The notes: generated from the sequence alone by a model not told the origin. 64,000 nt of DNA from an uncultured Bacteroidales bacterium (GCA_905236635.1 CAJOCJ010000002.1:38786-102785), one strand, 5' to 3'. Numbered from the stretch's first letter, positions 44,930 to 54,273 are shown. Made by a program: numbers and translations.

Positions 44930-45002
44930 TTGCCCAACCAGGGTTCGAACCTAGACTTTACTGATCCAGAGTCAGTCGTGTTGCCAATTACACCATTGGG
45001 CA
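44930..45002 (-). tRNA. tRNA-Gln (anticodon CTG)
   Basis: A 73-base cloverleaf can be folded: acceptor TGCCCAA/TTGGGCA, anticodon arm ACTGA-CTCTGGA-TCAGT giving anticodon CTG, and a T-arm with TTCGAAC. The U1-A72 end is typical of glutamine tRNAs. CCA is not encoded. It lies 28 bases after the LTA-synthase-like gene on the same strand and may be part of that transcript. Confidence 0.95.
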
Positions 45003-45030
45003 TTTCTGACCGCAAAATTACACATAATTT

Positions 45031-46971
45031 TTATTCGTGCGACAAAAATTTTGTTTTTTTCTTATCTTGCTGATAATCACTGACTTGCCAAGCCGATTCA
45101 CCGTATTTTTTCATCTCCTCTACCACCTCGGGATAGTCTGAAACATAGTTTTTCTTCTCTTTTTCGACATAATTGTACAAACCGACCTGTTCCTCGCTCG
45201 GCTTGTTGATCAACAACCAGTCCCTATCCAACACCGCATATTTGTCGTCAGCCATAAAATAAACATACCGTCTGCTCTCGCTCAACAAATCGATGCCGAA
45301 ACTGTTATTAACATACGTTTTTCTCAAGATTCCCAAAACCGTCGGGAAGATATCCATCTGACTTGCAATAGCCTCATTATCAACGGTTTGCAGATTCTTC
45401 GGCATATAAAACACCAACGGCGTGTGGAAGTAACTCAACGGGATGGAATAGTCGGTATCCAACGCTCCGCCATGGTCGGCGACAAAGACAAACAAAGTGT
45501 TGTCGAACCACGTCTTCTCCTGCGCCATCTCAATAAACCTCTGCAACGACCAATCGGCATACTCCGTAATCTGATACTTCACCTCCTCACTGCGCGGCTC
45601 AAAATAGTCGGGAACATAATACGGACCGTGGTCTGAAGCGGTCATCATCACCGCAAGGAAAGGCCTGTCGTTACTGGCCATATCATCAAAAATAGGCATA
45701 GCAAAACGGAACATGTAATCGTCTGGAACACCGAGCGTCGTCTTCACCTCCGATATGGGGTAATCGGCCTGCGACACTATCCTCTCCACTCCATTCTGAC
45801 TCAAAAATCCGGCCACATTATCAAACTCCTTGTCGTGCGTGGTGAAATATGCCGTCTGGTACCCATTTTTCTGCAAGGTCGCCGCCAAGCCATCGTACTG
45901 CAAAACAGGTATCCTCTTCAATGGCATGTTCCTGAATATCACGGGATACGACACAAAAGTGCTGTAAATGCCGCAGTAAGTGTGGGTTCCGGTCGTGTAA
46001 CAATTGCTGAAACTCAACGACTTATCCATCAACGAATCCAAAAAAGGAGTGAGATTTCTCGTGTTTCCGCCATGAGCGGTCTTGTTGTAGCTCATGCCTT
46101 CCATAATCACCACAATGACATTGTAATCGTTTGACACACTGTCACTTACGACCTCTCGCACTATCGGAAACTCCTCATTCGGGTTTTCTATTCCTAAATT
46201 TTTCTGCACCATGGCAATGGCAGACTCGTCCGACATAAACCTAACCTTCTGATTGTCAGGATTTTTGCTGTCAAGATAGCTCCGTGCCAAGGTGAAATTA
46301 GGGTTCAAACCAAGCTGGTTCAGCATGGCATTGTTGCAAAAATATGCCGTGCCCACCATGATAGGCGATTTCTCGTTAAGTCTGCCTCGCATCCCGATGA
46401 AAACCAGTCCCCAAAGCAACACAGTGTATATTCCATATCGCACATAACCAACTGATTCCCAACCAGTTGAGTTCTTTAAAATTTTATTTGCAAAATACCA
46501 GAAGACAAAACCTGACACCAGCACCGGCAGCATCATCAGGATGTAAGTCGGCTCCTCGAAAACCATCTTGAAGACAAACATGCTGTCGCCTGTTGCCATC
46601 CATTCGAAAGCGGTGATGTTGAACCTGTCGAAAAACTGGTCAAAATACGGGATGTCGGCAGCGCAAATACCGAAAGTTATTGTAAAACAAACAGTTAGAA
46701 AAATGGTATAAATCTTTTCAAAAACTCTGCTTTTTCTGCCAAAAAACGAAAAAACCGTCAAGATTATCGTCGGTATGGCAATCACGAAACCTATCGTCAC
46801 GATGTCGAACCTCACGCCCATCACGAAGGCCTGGAACACTTCCCAGAATGTCGTTTCTCCCACGCGGTCGAGGTTCAAAAGCAACAATGCTGTTCTGAAT
46901 GCTAAATATATTGCTAACAGCAATACATACAGTTTAACGGTAATCTTAACAAAATTAGGTATAGTTTTCAT
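45031..46971 (-). CDS. LTA-synthase-like membrane sulfatase family protein
   Basis: This 646-residue protein has about five N-terminal transmembrane helices (for example VLLLAIYLAFRTALLLL, FDIVTIGFVIAIPTII) and a C-terminal sulfatase-fold domain: NVIVVIMEGMSYNKTAHGG, TGTHTYCGIYST with the likely nucleophilic Thr/Ser, and FVFVADHGGALDTDYSIPLS with the metal Asp-His. It belongs to the LtaS/MdoB/EptA group that transfers phosphoglycerol or phosphoethanolamine from lipids to envelope glycans. The substrate here is unknown. Its start codon overlaps the trkA stop (TAATG). Confidence 0.9.
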   Translation of the reverse strand: MKTIPNFVKITVKLYVLLLAIYLAFRTALLLLNLDRVGETTFWEVFQAFVMGVRFDIVTIGFVIAIPTIILTVFSFFGRKSRVFEKIYTIFLTVCFTITFGICAADIPYFDQFFDRFNITAFEWMATGDSMFVFKMVFEEPTYILMMLPVLVSGFVFWYFANKILKNSTGWESVGYVRYGIYTVLLWGLVFIGMRGRLNEKSPIMVGTAYFCNNAMLNQLGLNPNFTLARSYLDSKNPDNQKVRFMSDESAIAMVQKNLGIENPNEEFPIVREVVSDSVSNDYNVIVVIMEGMSYNKTAHGGNTRNLTPFLDSLMDKSLSFSNCYTTGTHTYCGIYSTFVSYPVIFRNMPLKRIPVLQYDGLAATLQKNGYQTAYFTTHDKEFDNVAGFLSQNGVERIVSQADYPISEVKTTLGVPDDYMFRFAMPIFDDMASNDRPFLAVMMTASDHGPYYVPDYFEPRSEEVKYQITEYADWSLQRFIEMAQEKTWFDNTLFVFVADHGGALDTDYSIPLSYFHTPLVFYMPKNLQTVDNEAIASQMDIFPTVLGILRKTYVNNSFGIDLLSESRRYVYFMADDKYAVLDRDWLLINKPSEEQVGLYNYVEKEKKNYVSDYPEVVEEMKKYGESAWQVSDYQQDKKKTKFLSHE

Positions 46972-48311
46972 TACCTGAACAATTTCTCAACGTCTTTGAT
47001 AGCATTCGGCAAGGCCAAAACAACGACTCTGTCTTCAGCTTCGATTTGGAAATCGCCGGTGGCGATGTAACTCACTTCGCCTCGGATGATACCACCGATG
47101 ATGGCTCCTTCCGGCACATGTAACCTGTTGATCGGCCGCATGGTGGCGAGACATCCGTCGGGCACCATAAACTCCATGATGTCGGCGTCGATGCCGCTCA
47201 GACATTTCAGCGTCGAGACGTTGTCGCCAAGGGTGTATCGTACGATGTAGCTCGCTGCGATGAGTTTCTTATTAATAATGGTGTCAATGCCAATACTCTG
47301 CGAGATGTCGATATAATCGATGTTATCGACCAGCGCTATGGTCTTTTTCACGCCGTAAGCTTTAGCCTGCAGGCATGTCAGGATATTCGTCTCGGTGTTC
47401 TCCGTCACCGCGATGAAGGCATCGACGCTCTTGATACCTTCTTCCTCAAGCATATCCACGTCGCGGGCGTCAGCGTTGACTACCAAGGTGTTAGACAACG
47501 AATTCGTCAGCTCGTAACAACGGTCTTTGTCCATCTCGATGATCTTCATATCCATGTCGTCTTCGAGACGTTTTGCTGTGATACGTCCCACGCGGCCGCC
47601 ACCGATAATCATCACGTTGTGGATGTTGAACTTCTGCTTGCCGCCCAGCTGCATCAGCTCGCGCACAGCACTCGGCTTGGTGATGACATAAACGCTGTCG
47701 CCCGCCTTGAGGGTGTCGTCGTCGTGCGGGATGAACGTGTTCTGGCGTCTGTGTACCGCCACGAGCTTGAAGTCGAGGTGTTTGTAACGCTCCGCTATCT
47801 CAGCAAGACTCTTGTTGATGACTATGGCGTTGTCTTCGAGCTTCATCATGTACATCTCGAGCTTGCCTCCTGCGAAGTCGTAAGCCTCCGTCGCCGCCGA
47901 CTGCTTCAGCAAGGTGATAATCTCTTGAGCAGCAATGTCTTCCGGCGAGATGATGCCGTCGATGCCGAGGTCCTGGTAGATACGCCATGACTCCGGACTG
48001 AGGTTCTCCATGGTGTTGACACGCACGATGACACGTTTGGCACCGAGTTTCTTCGCCAAGATACCCGTCAAGAGGTTAATATGCTCGTCGTGAAGCACCG
48101 CTATGACCATGTCGGCCTTCTTCACGTTGGCTTTCTGTAAAGTCTTGATTGACGTGGAGTCTCCGGCAATCGTCATCAGGTCGGAGTGCGACTCCATCAT
48201 CTTCAAAAGCTCCTCGTGTGGGTCCACGATGGTGATGTTATGGTCGCTGCGTTCCAAGGCCTCCGCCAAGTGCATGCCGACTTCACCGTCTCCAGCAATG
48301 ATAATATCCAT
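46971..48311 (-). CDS. trkA: Trk potassium uptake system protein TrkA
   Basis: This 446-residue peripheral protein gates the TrkH potassium channel in response to NAD(H). It has two tandem RCK units: MDIIIAGDGEVGMHLAEALE at the start and NVMIIGGGRVGRITAKRLED near residue 230, each followed by a TrkA-C domain. Length and duplication match TrkA. No trkH is next to it in this window. Confidence 0.95.
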   Translation of the reverse strand: MDIIIAGDGEVGMHLAEALERSDHNITIVDPHEELLKMMESHSDLMTIAGDSTSIKTLQKANVKKADMVIAVLHDEHINLLTGILAKKLGAKRVIVRVNTMENLSPESWRIYQDLGIDGIISPEDIAAQEIITLLKQSAATEAYDFAGGKLEMYMMKLEDNAIVINKSLAEIAERYKHLDFKLVAVHRRQNTFIPHDDDTLKAGDSVYVITKPSAVRELMQLGGKQKFNIHNVMIIGGGRVGRITAKRLEDDMDMKIIEMDKDRCYELTNSLSNTLVVNADARDVDMLEEEGIKSVDAFIAVTENTETNILTCLQAKAYGVKKTIALVDNIDYIDISQSIGIDTIINKKLIAASYIVRYTLGDNVSTLKCLSGIDADIMEFMVPDGCLATMRPINRLHVPEGAIIGGIIRGEVSYIATGDFQIEAEDRVVVLALPNAIKDVEKLFR

Positions 48312-48324
48312 ATTTCTTTATTTT

Positions 48325-48420
48325 AGTTGATAATTGATAGTTGAAAATTGACAATTTTTAAATTTCGAACCCTTTTAACCAATTACAACTATCAACTGTC
48401 AATTATCAATTATCAATTCA
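48325..48420. repeat. AT-rich inverted short-word tract
   Basis: Words of the type TTGATAATTGATAGTTGAAA and their complements (CAACTGTCAATTATCAATTA) occupy most of the gap between trkA and the hydrolase gene. They can fold into a hairpin. Single words of this type recur near 42.8 kb. Confidence 0.65.
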
Positions 48421-48423
48421 TTA

Positions 48424-49185
48424 TCAATCCCAATCCCTTGCGACAACAAAATACTGTCGGAATGCCTCCAGTTCAAAATCATCCAACTCCGCGGTGAACA
48501 CATTCTCTCCTTCCGCTGCCTTCTCCACCACACGACCCTTCAGATTCAGCACCATGCTCTCTCCCTTGTATTCGATGTTGCTGTCGTCAATGCCGACTCT
48601 GTTCACTCCAACCACAAACGCTTGATTCTCAATGGCTCTAGCCCTCAGGAGCGTGTTCCACACTTCCGATTTTTTCTTTGGCCACTCAGCCGTAAAGATA
48701 GCCACGTCGTACTCAAACTTCTCATCCTTGAAGCTGTTTCTGTCCCACACCGGGAATCGCAGGTCGTAGCACACAAAAGGCCTTATTCTCCAGCCTTTCC
48801 ACTCTATCGTGATGCGTTCCTCGCCGTTATTCAGCCCCAGCTCGCCGCCCATCGTAAACAGATGTCGTTTGTTGTAAATATAATACTTCCCGTCGGGTTG
48901 CATCCAGATAAAACTGTTGTAGTAACCCCCGTTTTTCAAAATTATGGTGCCACACACCGCAGCGTTTTTCTCCTTCGCCTTCTCAAGTATCCACCTCATC
49001 GTCACGCCGTCGAGCTCCTCAGCAAACTCATTCGGATCGGCAGGAAAGCCCGTGGTAAACGTCTCCGGAAACACGATAATATCAGTATTTTCAACGTTTT
49101 TCAACATCTCGTCAAGATGCCTACGATTGGCCTCCGGGTCTCTCGCGATGACGTCGCTCTGCACACATGTGACTCTCAAATTCAT
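48424..49185 (-). CDS. Carbon-nitrogen hydrolase (nitrilase superfamily, omega-amidase-like)
   Basis: This 253-residue enzyme has the Glu-Lys-Cys triad visible in VFPETFTTGFPADP, YIYNKRHLFTMGGE and RPFVCYDLRFPVWDR. It resembles Nit2/YafV omega-amidases, which hydrolyse 2-oxoglutaramate-type amides. Cytoplasmic, no signal peptide. Divergently transcribed from the barrel gene. Confidence 0.9.
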   Translation of the reverse strand: MNLRVTCVQSDVIARDPEANRRHLDEMLKNVENTDIIVFPETFTTGFPADPNEFAEELDGVTMRWILEKAKEKNAAVCGTIILKNGGYYNSFIWMQPDGKYYIYNKRHLFTMGGELGLNNGEERITIEWKGWRIRPFVCYDLRFPVWDRNSFKDEKFEYDVAIFTAEWPKKKSEVWNTLLRARAIENQAFVVGVNRVGIDDSNIEYKGESMVLNLKGRVVEKAAEGENVFTAELDDFELEAFRQYFVVARDWD

Positions 49186-49208
49186 AAAATTTCGTCAAAA
49201 AAATTTCA

Positions 49209-49216
49209 CAAATATA
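49209..49216 (-). promoter_or_regulatory. Candidate -7 box for the hydrolase gene
   Basis: TATATTTG on the minus strand matches TAnnTTTG and lies 24 bases before the hydrolase start at 49185. The -33 element is not clear. Confidence 0.4.
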
Positions 49217-49236
49217 CTACTTTTATTAATTTTTAC

Positions 49237-49244
49237 TACTTTTG
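49237..49244 (+). promoter_or_regulatory. Candidate -7 box for the outer-membrane barrel gene
   Basis: TACTTTTG matches TAnnTTTG, 19 bases before the ATG at 49264. It is divergent from the box at 49209-49216. The -33 element is weak. Confidence 0.4.
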
Positions 49245-49263
49245 TAAAAAATTTTTTCACATT

Positions 49264-50046
49264 ATGAATAAAAAATTAGCATTACTGATTGGTATCTTGG
49301 CATTTTTTGCAATGAATGTCACGGCACAAGATTATAAATATGGTGTTTATGTCGGAATCGGTTTCAACAATATGAAAATCTCCAACGACATGTATTACGA
49401 CGACAGCCAGCCATTCACGACAATGACGATAATCGGTATCGACACCACTTATTCAGTAAAATATACACCCATCGATGAAGTGAAAGTAGACCCATCCACT
49501 TCATTTTCATTCGGCGGCTTTTACGAGATGCCAGTAAGCGAAAAATTGGGACTGCAGTTACATCTGTTATACAACCAATACGGCTATACTATGACAGGTA
49601 AAGTCGATCAGCCTGTGACTGGAACCGAATTCTCGGAAGAGTACGATTATAAAGGAACTTTGAAGATTTCGAACCTCAGTGCGTCAGTCTTGTTAAAATA
49701 CTATATCCCCACCTACAACCTGTCAATAGAAGCCGGTGTCACGCCAAGTTACTGTATCAGAATGACTAAAGATGTAGAACGCGGCGTGCTTCATAAATCG
49801 CTCAACTATAAAAAGGACGAATATAATCCGCTGAATGTGTGCGGAACCATTGGCGCAACATATTATTTCCTCGACAACTTCATGTTATCCCTCAAGGCCA
49901 ACCTCGGTCTGCTCAATGTGCTGAAAGTCAAGAATCCTTATTATCCTCTTGATGAACAAGGCCACGAGCAGGATATCCAATACACATACAGCGACACCAA
50001 GTCAACGACCAATTCCGTTTATATCACAGCAGGATATAGGTTTTAG
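49264..50046 (+). CDS. Outer-membrane beta-barrel protein (PorT-like)
   Basis: This 260-residue protein starts at the ATG at 49264, chosen because a signal peptide (KKLALLIGILAFFAMNVTAQ) follows; a longer upstream frame would run antisense through the hydrolase gene. The mature part shows alternating amphipathic strands ending in aromatic residues (YGVYVGIGFNN, LGLQLHLLYNQYGYT, VYITAGYRF). The ending YITAGYRF is typical of a barrel C-terminus. Role unknown. Confidence 0.85.
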   Translation: MNKKLALLIGILAFFAMNVTAQDYKYGVYVGIGFNNMKISNDMYYDDSQPFTTMTIIGIDTTYSVKYTPIDEVKVDPSTSFSFGGFYEMPVSEKLGLQLHLLYNQYGYTMTGKVDQPVTGTEFSEEYDYKGTLKISNLSASVLLKYYIPTYNLSIEAGVTPSYCIRMTKDVERGVLHKSLNYKKDEYNPLNVCGTIGATYYFLDNFMLSLKANLGLLNVLKVKNPYYPLDEQGHEQDIQYTYSDTKSTTNSVYITAGYRF

Positions 50047-50057
50047 TAGTACTTGAT

Positions 50058-50085
50058 GAGATTTCTCCACTGCGGTCGAAATGAC
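50058..50085. repeat. Dispersed palindromic element (GAGATTTCTC...GAAATGAC type)
   Basis: This 28-base unit contains the inverted words ATTTC and GAAAT around CTCCACTGCGG. It resembles the building plan of the coding-region palindromes at 12017-12074. It ends five bases before the xrtF start codon and therefore covers the ribosome-binding region. Confidence 0.6.
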
Positions 50086-50090
50086 GTTTC

Positions 50091-50678
50091 ATGAAAATCA
50101 CCAAAGATAAAATAAAGGAGCTTTATGCTGACAAGCGTTACCAGTCGTATTTCGACGTGGGACTGTTCTTTGTTTTGATTTTCAGCTTTCACTTTTTATA
50201 TAATTTATGGAATTACGTCCTTGACTATTGGCCGCTGAAAGGTGCTGTCGACAAGCTCTTCATGTGGGCGTCGGGACTGCTTTTCGACCAGAGTACATGG
50301 ACGTTGGAGCATATATTCGGCATAGATTATTTCACCCAAGGCAGGACTATAGGTTTCCTGAACAACGAAGGTGCTTTTTCTTATGTCACAGTGGCGCCTG
50401 AATGTACCAGCCTAAAACAATGGCTTCACTGGATTTTCCTCATGCTCCTCTACCCAGGACCATGGAAACATAAAGCCTGGTATATCCCGGTAGGATTGGT
50501 GATAATAGAATTCACCAACGTGGTGAGAGTCGTCGGAATATGCCTGTTTTTGAGACCATATCCTAATGATTTCTCACTCGCTCACGATGTGATTTTCAAA
50601 ATAATGTTTTATGTGGTGATTTTCCTGATGTGGGCTCTGTGGAACGACCATTTCCACCATAAAAGAGTTAAAAGATGA
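50091..50678 (+). CDS. xrtF: Exosortase family protein (XrtF type)
   Basis: This 195-residue membrane protein has several transmembrane helices. The three exosortase/archaeosortase active-site elements are present: the Cys in VTVAPECTSLKQWLHWIFLM, the Arg in FTNVVRVVGICLFL, and the His in LAHDVIFKIMFYVV. Exosortases process C-terminal PEP-CTERM-like tails during protein export. Neither an ExoF-type partner gene nor a substrate protein with a matching tail was recognised in the window, so it may act on substrates encoded elsewhere. Confidence 0.88.
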   Translation: MKITKDKIKELYADKRYQSYFDVGLFFVLIFSFHFLYNLWNYVLDYWPLKGAVDKLFMWASGLLFDQSTWTLEHIFGIDYFTQGRTIGFLNNEGAFSYVTVAPECTSLKQWLHWIFLMLLYPGPWKHKAWYIPVGLVIIEFTNVVRVVGICLFLRPYPNDFSLAHDVIFKIMFYVVIFLMWALWNDHFHHKRVKR

Positions 50679-50680
50679 TA

Positions 50681-50727
50681 GTTAAAAGTTAAAGGACTCT
50701 TTTAACTTTACTCTTTTAACTTTTAAC
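50681..50727. repeat. Inverted repeat between convergent genes, probable bidirectional terminator
   Basis: GTTAAAAGTTAAAG (50681-50694) and CTTTTAACTTTTAAC (50713-50727) are almost perfect inverted copies in the gap between the convergent xrtF and ClC genes. The words GTTAAAAG and TTAAAAGAT recur near 61.8 kb. Confidence 0.6.
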
Positions 50728-50733
50728 CAGAAA

Positions 50734-52527
50734 CTACTCCGCTGAAATTTCTTTAAGCGTAGCCTGATAAGCAGTAAACACATTGGCCCTCGAGATATAG
50801 CCGAGGTACTTGCCGTTATCGACAATCACTATATTATACTTATGTGATTCCTCGAATTTCTTGACAATTTCCTCCATCGACTCATCGTAATTTATCACAT
50901 ATTCGGGATAAACCATGATTTTCTCGACCGAAGTGCCATAAAGACTTGTGTCGAACATGAATTTTCGCACGTCATCGAACAGGATATGTCCTTTGAACTC
51001 GCCATTTTCGGCCACCACTGGGAATATGTTTCTGGATGACGAAGCTATGACCTTCACCAAATCGCCAAGAGTCTGATCAGGACGTATGGTGCTGAAATTC
51101 GTTTCTATCAGATTGCTGGCGGTCATCATGTTAAGGATGGTCTCGTCCTTGTTGAACGACACCTTCACGCCTTTTTCGGCTATGCTCTGGGTGTAAATAG
51201 ACTCACGGAAGAAGATTCGGTTCACCGCCAAAGACAGCGCCGACACTATCATCAGAGGCACCATCAATGAATAGCCATTGGTTATCTCCGCGATTAGGAA
51301 GATACCTGTCAGAGGGGCGTGCAACATAGCCGCGATGAGTCCGCTCATACCCACAAGGGCGAATTTGGTGACGTCGAGTTCGCCAAGTCCCAAGTTGTTG
51401 ATAGTCATAGCATAAACTACGCCCGTCATGGCACCCAGGAACAAGGCCGGAGCGAAGGTGCCGCCCACGCCGCCTGCTGCAAACGTAAGCGAGGTGGCAA
51501 ACGCCTTACACAGGATTATCGCCACGAAGACGAGTATCACCACCCAGATGTTGTCGCTAAACTGCTGGAACAGGCTGTTGTTCAAGATATCTGTGGCGCG
51601 GCCGTTGAGAGCAGCGTTGATGGTCTCGTAACCCTCACCATACAACGAAGGGAAGACATATATCAAAGCGCCGAGACATAAGGCCGCGACGATGAAGCGA
51701 CGCCAAGGGTTTTCAATCTTTCCGAACTTCTTCCCGACGCTGAAATACACCTTCATAAAATAGGCGGAGACGAGGCCCACCACGATGCCCAAACCCACGT
51801 AATACAACGAGTTTGACGGGATGAACGTTTCCGCTATTGTAATCTCGTATTCGACGGCGCGCCCGAGGAAATAATATGAGGTAAGGATGGCGCAAAAAGC
51901 CGAGATTATGATCGGGATGAGCGCCGTCATAGAGATGTCGATCATGAAGACCTCCATGGCGAAGATGACGCCAGTGATAGGAGCCTGGAAGATGGACGCC
52001 AGCGCCGCCGCACCACCCATGCCTATCAACACGTTGATCTGTTTCTGGTTGAGTTTCAGGAGCTGGCCGATGTTAGAGCCGATAGCGCCACCTGTGGATA
52101 CCGACGGACCTTCCAATCCCACCGATCCGCCGAAGCCCACCGTCAAGGCGCTGGTGATTATCGACGAGAACGTGGTGTAAGGCTTCACTATGCCTTTGTT
52201 GCGCGACAGAGCATACAACAAGCCCGGGATCCCATGCCCCACCTCACGACGAATGATATAGCGTATCACGATGATAGTCAACAAGATACCTATTGCAGGC
52301 AAGACAAAGAACATAAGGTCGACGCTGCGGTCGAAAGTCCTGAGATAGAAGAAGAAATCGCGTATTGAATGGGCGAGAAACTTGATTAAGACAGCAGCCA
52401 CGCCAGCCAAAAATCCCACAGGAACAGCCAAAAGTATCATGAACTGCCTATCGGATAAATGGGCTAAACGCCACTTATTCAATGACTTAAAGAAAATTTT
52501 CGCCCTTGTTTTCAATCTTAATCTCAT
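50734..52527 (-). CDS. ClC-type chloride channel/antiporter with CBS domains
   Basis: This 597-residue membrane protein has the three ClC selectivity segments: VGHGIPGLLYAL (GxGIP-like), GGSVGLEGPSVSTGGAIGSN (GLEGP, with the gating Glu) and GGVGGTFAPALFLGAM (GxFxP). A second Glu is present in FAMEVFMIDI, so it may be a proton-coupled antiporter. Two CBS domains follow (about 455-590). It probably exchanges chloride and protons across the inner membrane. Confidence 0.93.
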   Translation of the reverse strand: MRLRLKTRAKIFFKSLNKWRLAHLSDRQFMILLAVPVGFLAGVAAVLIKFLAHSIRDFFFYLRTFDRSVDLMFFVLPAIGILLTIIVIRYIIRREVGHGIPGLLYALSRNKGIVKPYTTFSSIITSALTVGFGGSVGLEGPSVSTGGAIGSNIGQLLKLNQKQINVLIGMGGAAALASIFQAPITGVIFAMEVFMIDISMTALIPIIISAFCAILTSYYFLGRAVEYEITIAETFIPSNSLYYVGLGIVVGLVSAYFMKVYFSVGKKFGKIENPWRRFIVAALCLGALIYVFPSLYGEGYETINAALNGRATDILNNSLFQQFSDNIWVVILVFVAIILCKAFATSLTFAAGGVGGTFAPALFLGAMTGVVYAMTINNLGLGELDVTKFALVGMSGLIAAMLHAPLTGIFLIAEITNGYSLMVPLMIVSALSLAVNRIFFRESIYTQSIAEKGVKVSFNKDETILNMMTASNLIETNFSTIRPDQTLGDLVKVIASSSRNIFPVVAENGEFKGHILFDDVRKFMFDTSLYGTSVEKIMVYPEYVINYDESMEEIVKKFEESHKYNIVIVDNGKYLGYISRANVFTAYQATLKEISAE

Positions 52528-52531
52528 ATCG

Positions 52532-52595
52532 CAAAAATAAAAAATGAATTTTTACAATGAATATTTTTTTTAATAAAAAATTGTTTTTATTTTTG
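52532..52595. promoter_or_regulatory. Divergent -7 boxes between the ClC and xth genes
   Basis: TATTTTTG occurs on the minus strand at 52539-52532 and on the plus strand at 52588-52595, each near the start of a divergent gene. The -33 elements are not convincing, and the surrounding A/T runs make chance matches likely. Confidence 0.3.
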
Positions 52596-52623
52596 CATTG
52601 TGAATCAGTGGCATCAAAAAAGC

Positions 52624-53385
52624 ATGAAAATCATCAGTTATAACGTGAATGGAATACGCGCTGCGATCTCAAAAGGATTGCTGGAATGGCTTGACGTCGT
52701 CTCGCCGGATGTCGTGTGTTTTCAAGAGCTCAAGGCCACTCCCGACCAGATTCCGGTGATGGAGATCGAGGCAATGGGCTATCACTGCTATTGGTTCTCT
52801 GCCAAGAAAAAAGGCTACAGCGGCGTCGGCATTCTCACAAAAAAAGAACCCGACAACGTGGTTTTTGGCATGGATAACAAGATATATGACGACGAAGGAC
52901 GTTTCTTGAGAGCCGACTTCGGCGATCTGTCGGTCGTCAGCGTGTATCATCCTTCCGGCACTACTGGCGAAGAACGTCAGGATTTCAAGATGGAATGGCT
53001 CGACTTCTTCAGGAAATATGTCAACAATCTGAGAAAGACACGGCCTAACCTGGTGCTTTCGGGCGATTACAACATCTGCCACGAGGCCATCGACATCCAC
53101 GACCCGATACGTAACGCCACAAGCTCGGGCTTCCTGCCTGAAGAACGCCAGTGGTTCACCGACTTCCTCAGCGACGGCTACATCGACAGTTTCCGCACGC
53201 TCTGCAAAGAGCCCAACCATTACTCATGGTGGAGCTACCGTGCCAACGCAAGGGAGAACAACAAAGGTTGGCGTATTGATTATCACATACTTACAGACAG
53301 TTTGAAAGACAGACTGGCAGGTGCCGCCATTCTTCCAGAAGCGAAGCATTCCGACCACTGCCCTATTTTAGTTGAAATAAAATAA
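52624..53385 (+). CDS. xth: Exodeoxyribonuclease III / AP endonuclease
   Basis: This roughly 253-residue DNA repair enzyme has the start at 52624 (MKIISYNVNGIRAAISKG), because this is the usual N-terminus; eight extra residues from 52600 are unlike the family. Catalytic motifs: VCFQELKATPDQIP with the metal Glu, SGDYNICHEAIDIHDP with the Asp-Asn, and KHSDHCPILVEI with the final Asp-His. It cuts at abasic sites and trims 3' ends. Confidence 0.96.
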   Translation: MKIISYNVNGIRAAISKGLLEWLDVVSPDVVCFQELKATPDQIPVMEIEAMGYHCYWFSAKKKGYSGVGILTKKEPDNVVFGMDNKIYDDEGRFLRADFGDLSVVSVYHPSGTTGEERQDFKMEWLDFFRKYVNNLRKTRPNLVLSGDYNICHEAIDIHDPIRNATSSGFLPEERQWFTDFLSDGYIDSFRTLCKEPNHYSWWSYRANARENNKGWRIDYHILTDSLKDRLAGAAILPEAKHSDHCPILVEIK

Positions 53386-53394
53386 GATTTTAAT

Positions 53395-54273
53395 ATGATA
53401 GACGAACTCATTCAATGGTTTGAAGAACACAAAGATGCTCTCATCGCTAACATCCCCAATTTCATCTATGGAGCCATTGCTCTCATCATTGTCATTTGGC
53501 TGATATGGTATTTCAAGTCAAAGAGAAGAAGAAGACATTTCCGCTTCCACTGGCACCACTTCACATACGTGATTGGTTTAAGGAAGATCATGTCACGCCG
53601 TTATGTCGGCAAGGTGCATGTGCATGAGAACTTCGATCCGCTCGTCGATTTCCTGCCACACCGTCATATCATCTTCAACGAAGAGACTCTTGAGGAACCT
53701 AACCTCATCAGAAAACAAGTTCTATTCAAGCTTTATCGTATCGCCGACAGTATGCCGGCAGGCGTGAACCTCAAGATTTACAAGACTTTCCGCTCAAGAA
53801 TCAAGATGAGTGAGAGTTTTGAATCGGTCATAGCCCAAATAACAGCCGAGAACCCAGGCATAGGCCGTCACGAGGCGATGAAACTCGCCAAATTCAAGAC
53901 CGACGACCCTAAGGGCAGCATGGGCGGTCACGAGACCGGCGGCGCAGTGGACGTGGCATTATGCAACGACAAAGGCGAGGATCTCGACTACGGTACACGC
54001 TTCCACGAATACAACGACTCCACCTTCACATATAGCAGTCATGTCACCCCGCAACAAAGGAAAAACCGCAAGCAGCTTGTCAAGATCATGAAGAAACAAG
54101 GCTTCGTCAACTTCCCGGGTGAGTGGTGGCACTTCTCATACGGCGACCGCATGTGGGCAGCATATAAAGGCAAACGCAACGGCGGCATCTACGGCTCAGC
54201 AGAGATCGATACGGGACAAGGCACCTACGGCTTCACCATCCCTGTCACCAGGACAAAATTCGAGAAGCATTAA
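53395..54273 (+). CDS. Membrane-anchored VanX/DdpX-like D-Ala-D-Ala dipeptidase (M15)
   Basis: This 292-residue protein has an N-terminal transmembrane helix (FIYGAIALIIVIWLIWYF, about 22-40) and a basic segment. The M15D peptidase domain has the zinc site in GSMGGHETGGAVDVALC (His and Asp) and GEWWHFSYGDRM (Glu and His). Soluble VanX enzymes cleave D-Ala-D-Ala; the anchor suggests this one may act on cell-wall peptides or precursors at the membrane. It follows xth by nine bases and precedes mnmA by five. Confidence 0.85.
   Translation: MIDELIQWFEEHKDALIANIPNFIYGAIALIIVIWLIWYFKSKRRRRHFRFHWHHFTYVIGLRKIMSRRYVGKVHVHENFDPLVDFLPHRHIIFNEETLEEPNLIRKQVLFKLYRIADSMPAGVNLKIYKTFRSRIKMSESFESVIAQITAENPGIGRHEAMKLAKFKTDDPKGSMGGHETGGAVDVALCNDKGEDLDYGTRFHEYNDSTFTYSSHVTPQQRKNRKQLVKIMKKQGFVNFPGEWWHFSYGDRMWAAYKGKRNGGIYGSAEIDTGQGTYGFTIPVTRTKFEKH

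Noticed and set aside
48622..49263. Upstream extension of the outer-membrane barrel frame, giving a 474-residue protein
   Set aside because: The extra 214 residues are antisense to the hydrolase gene, and a clear signal peptide starts at 49264.
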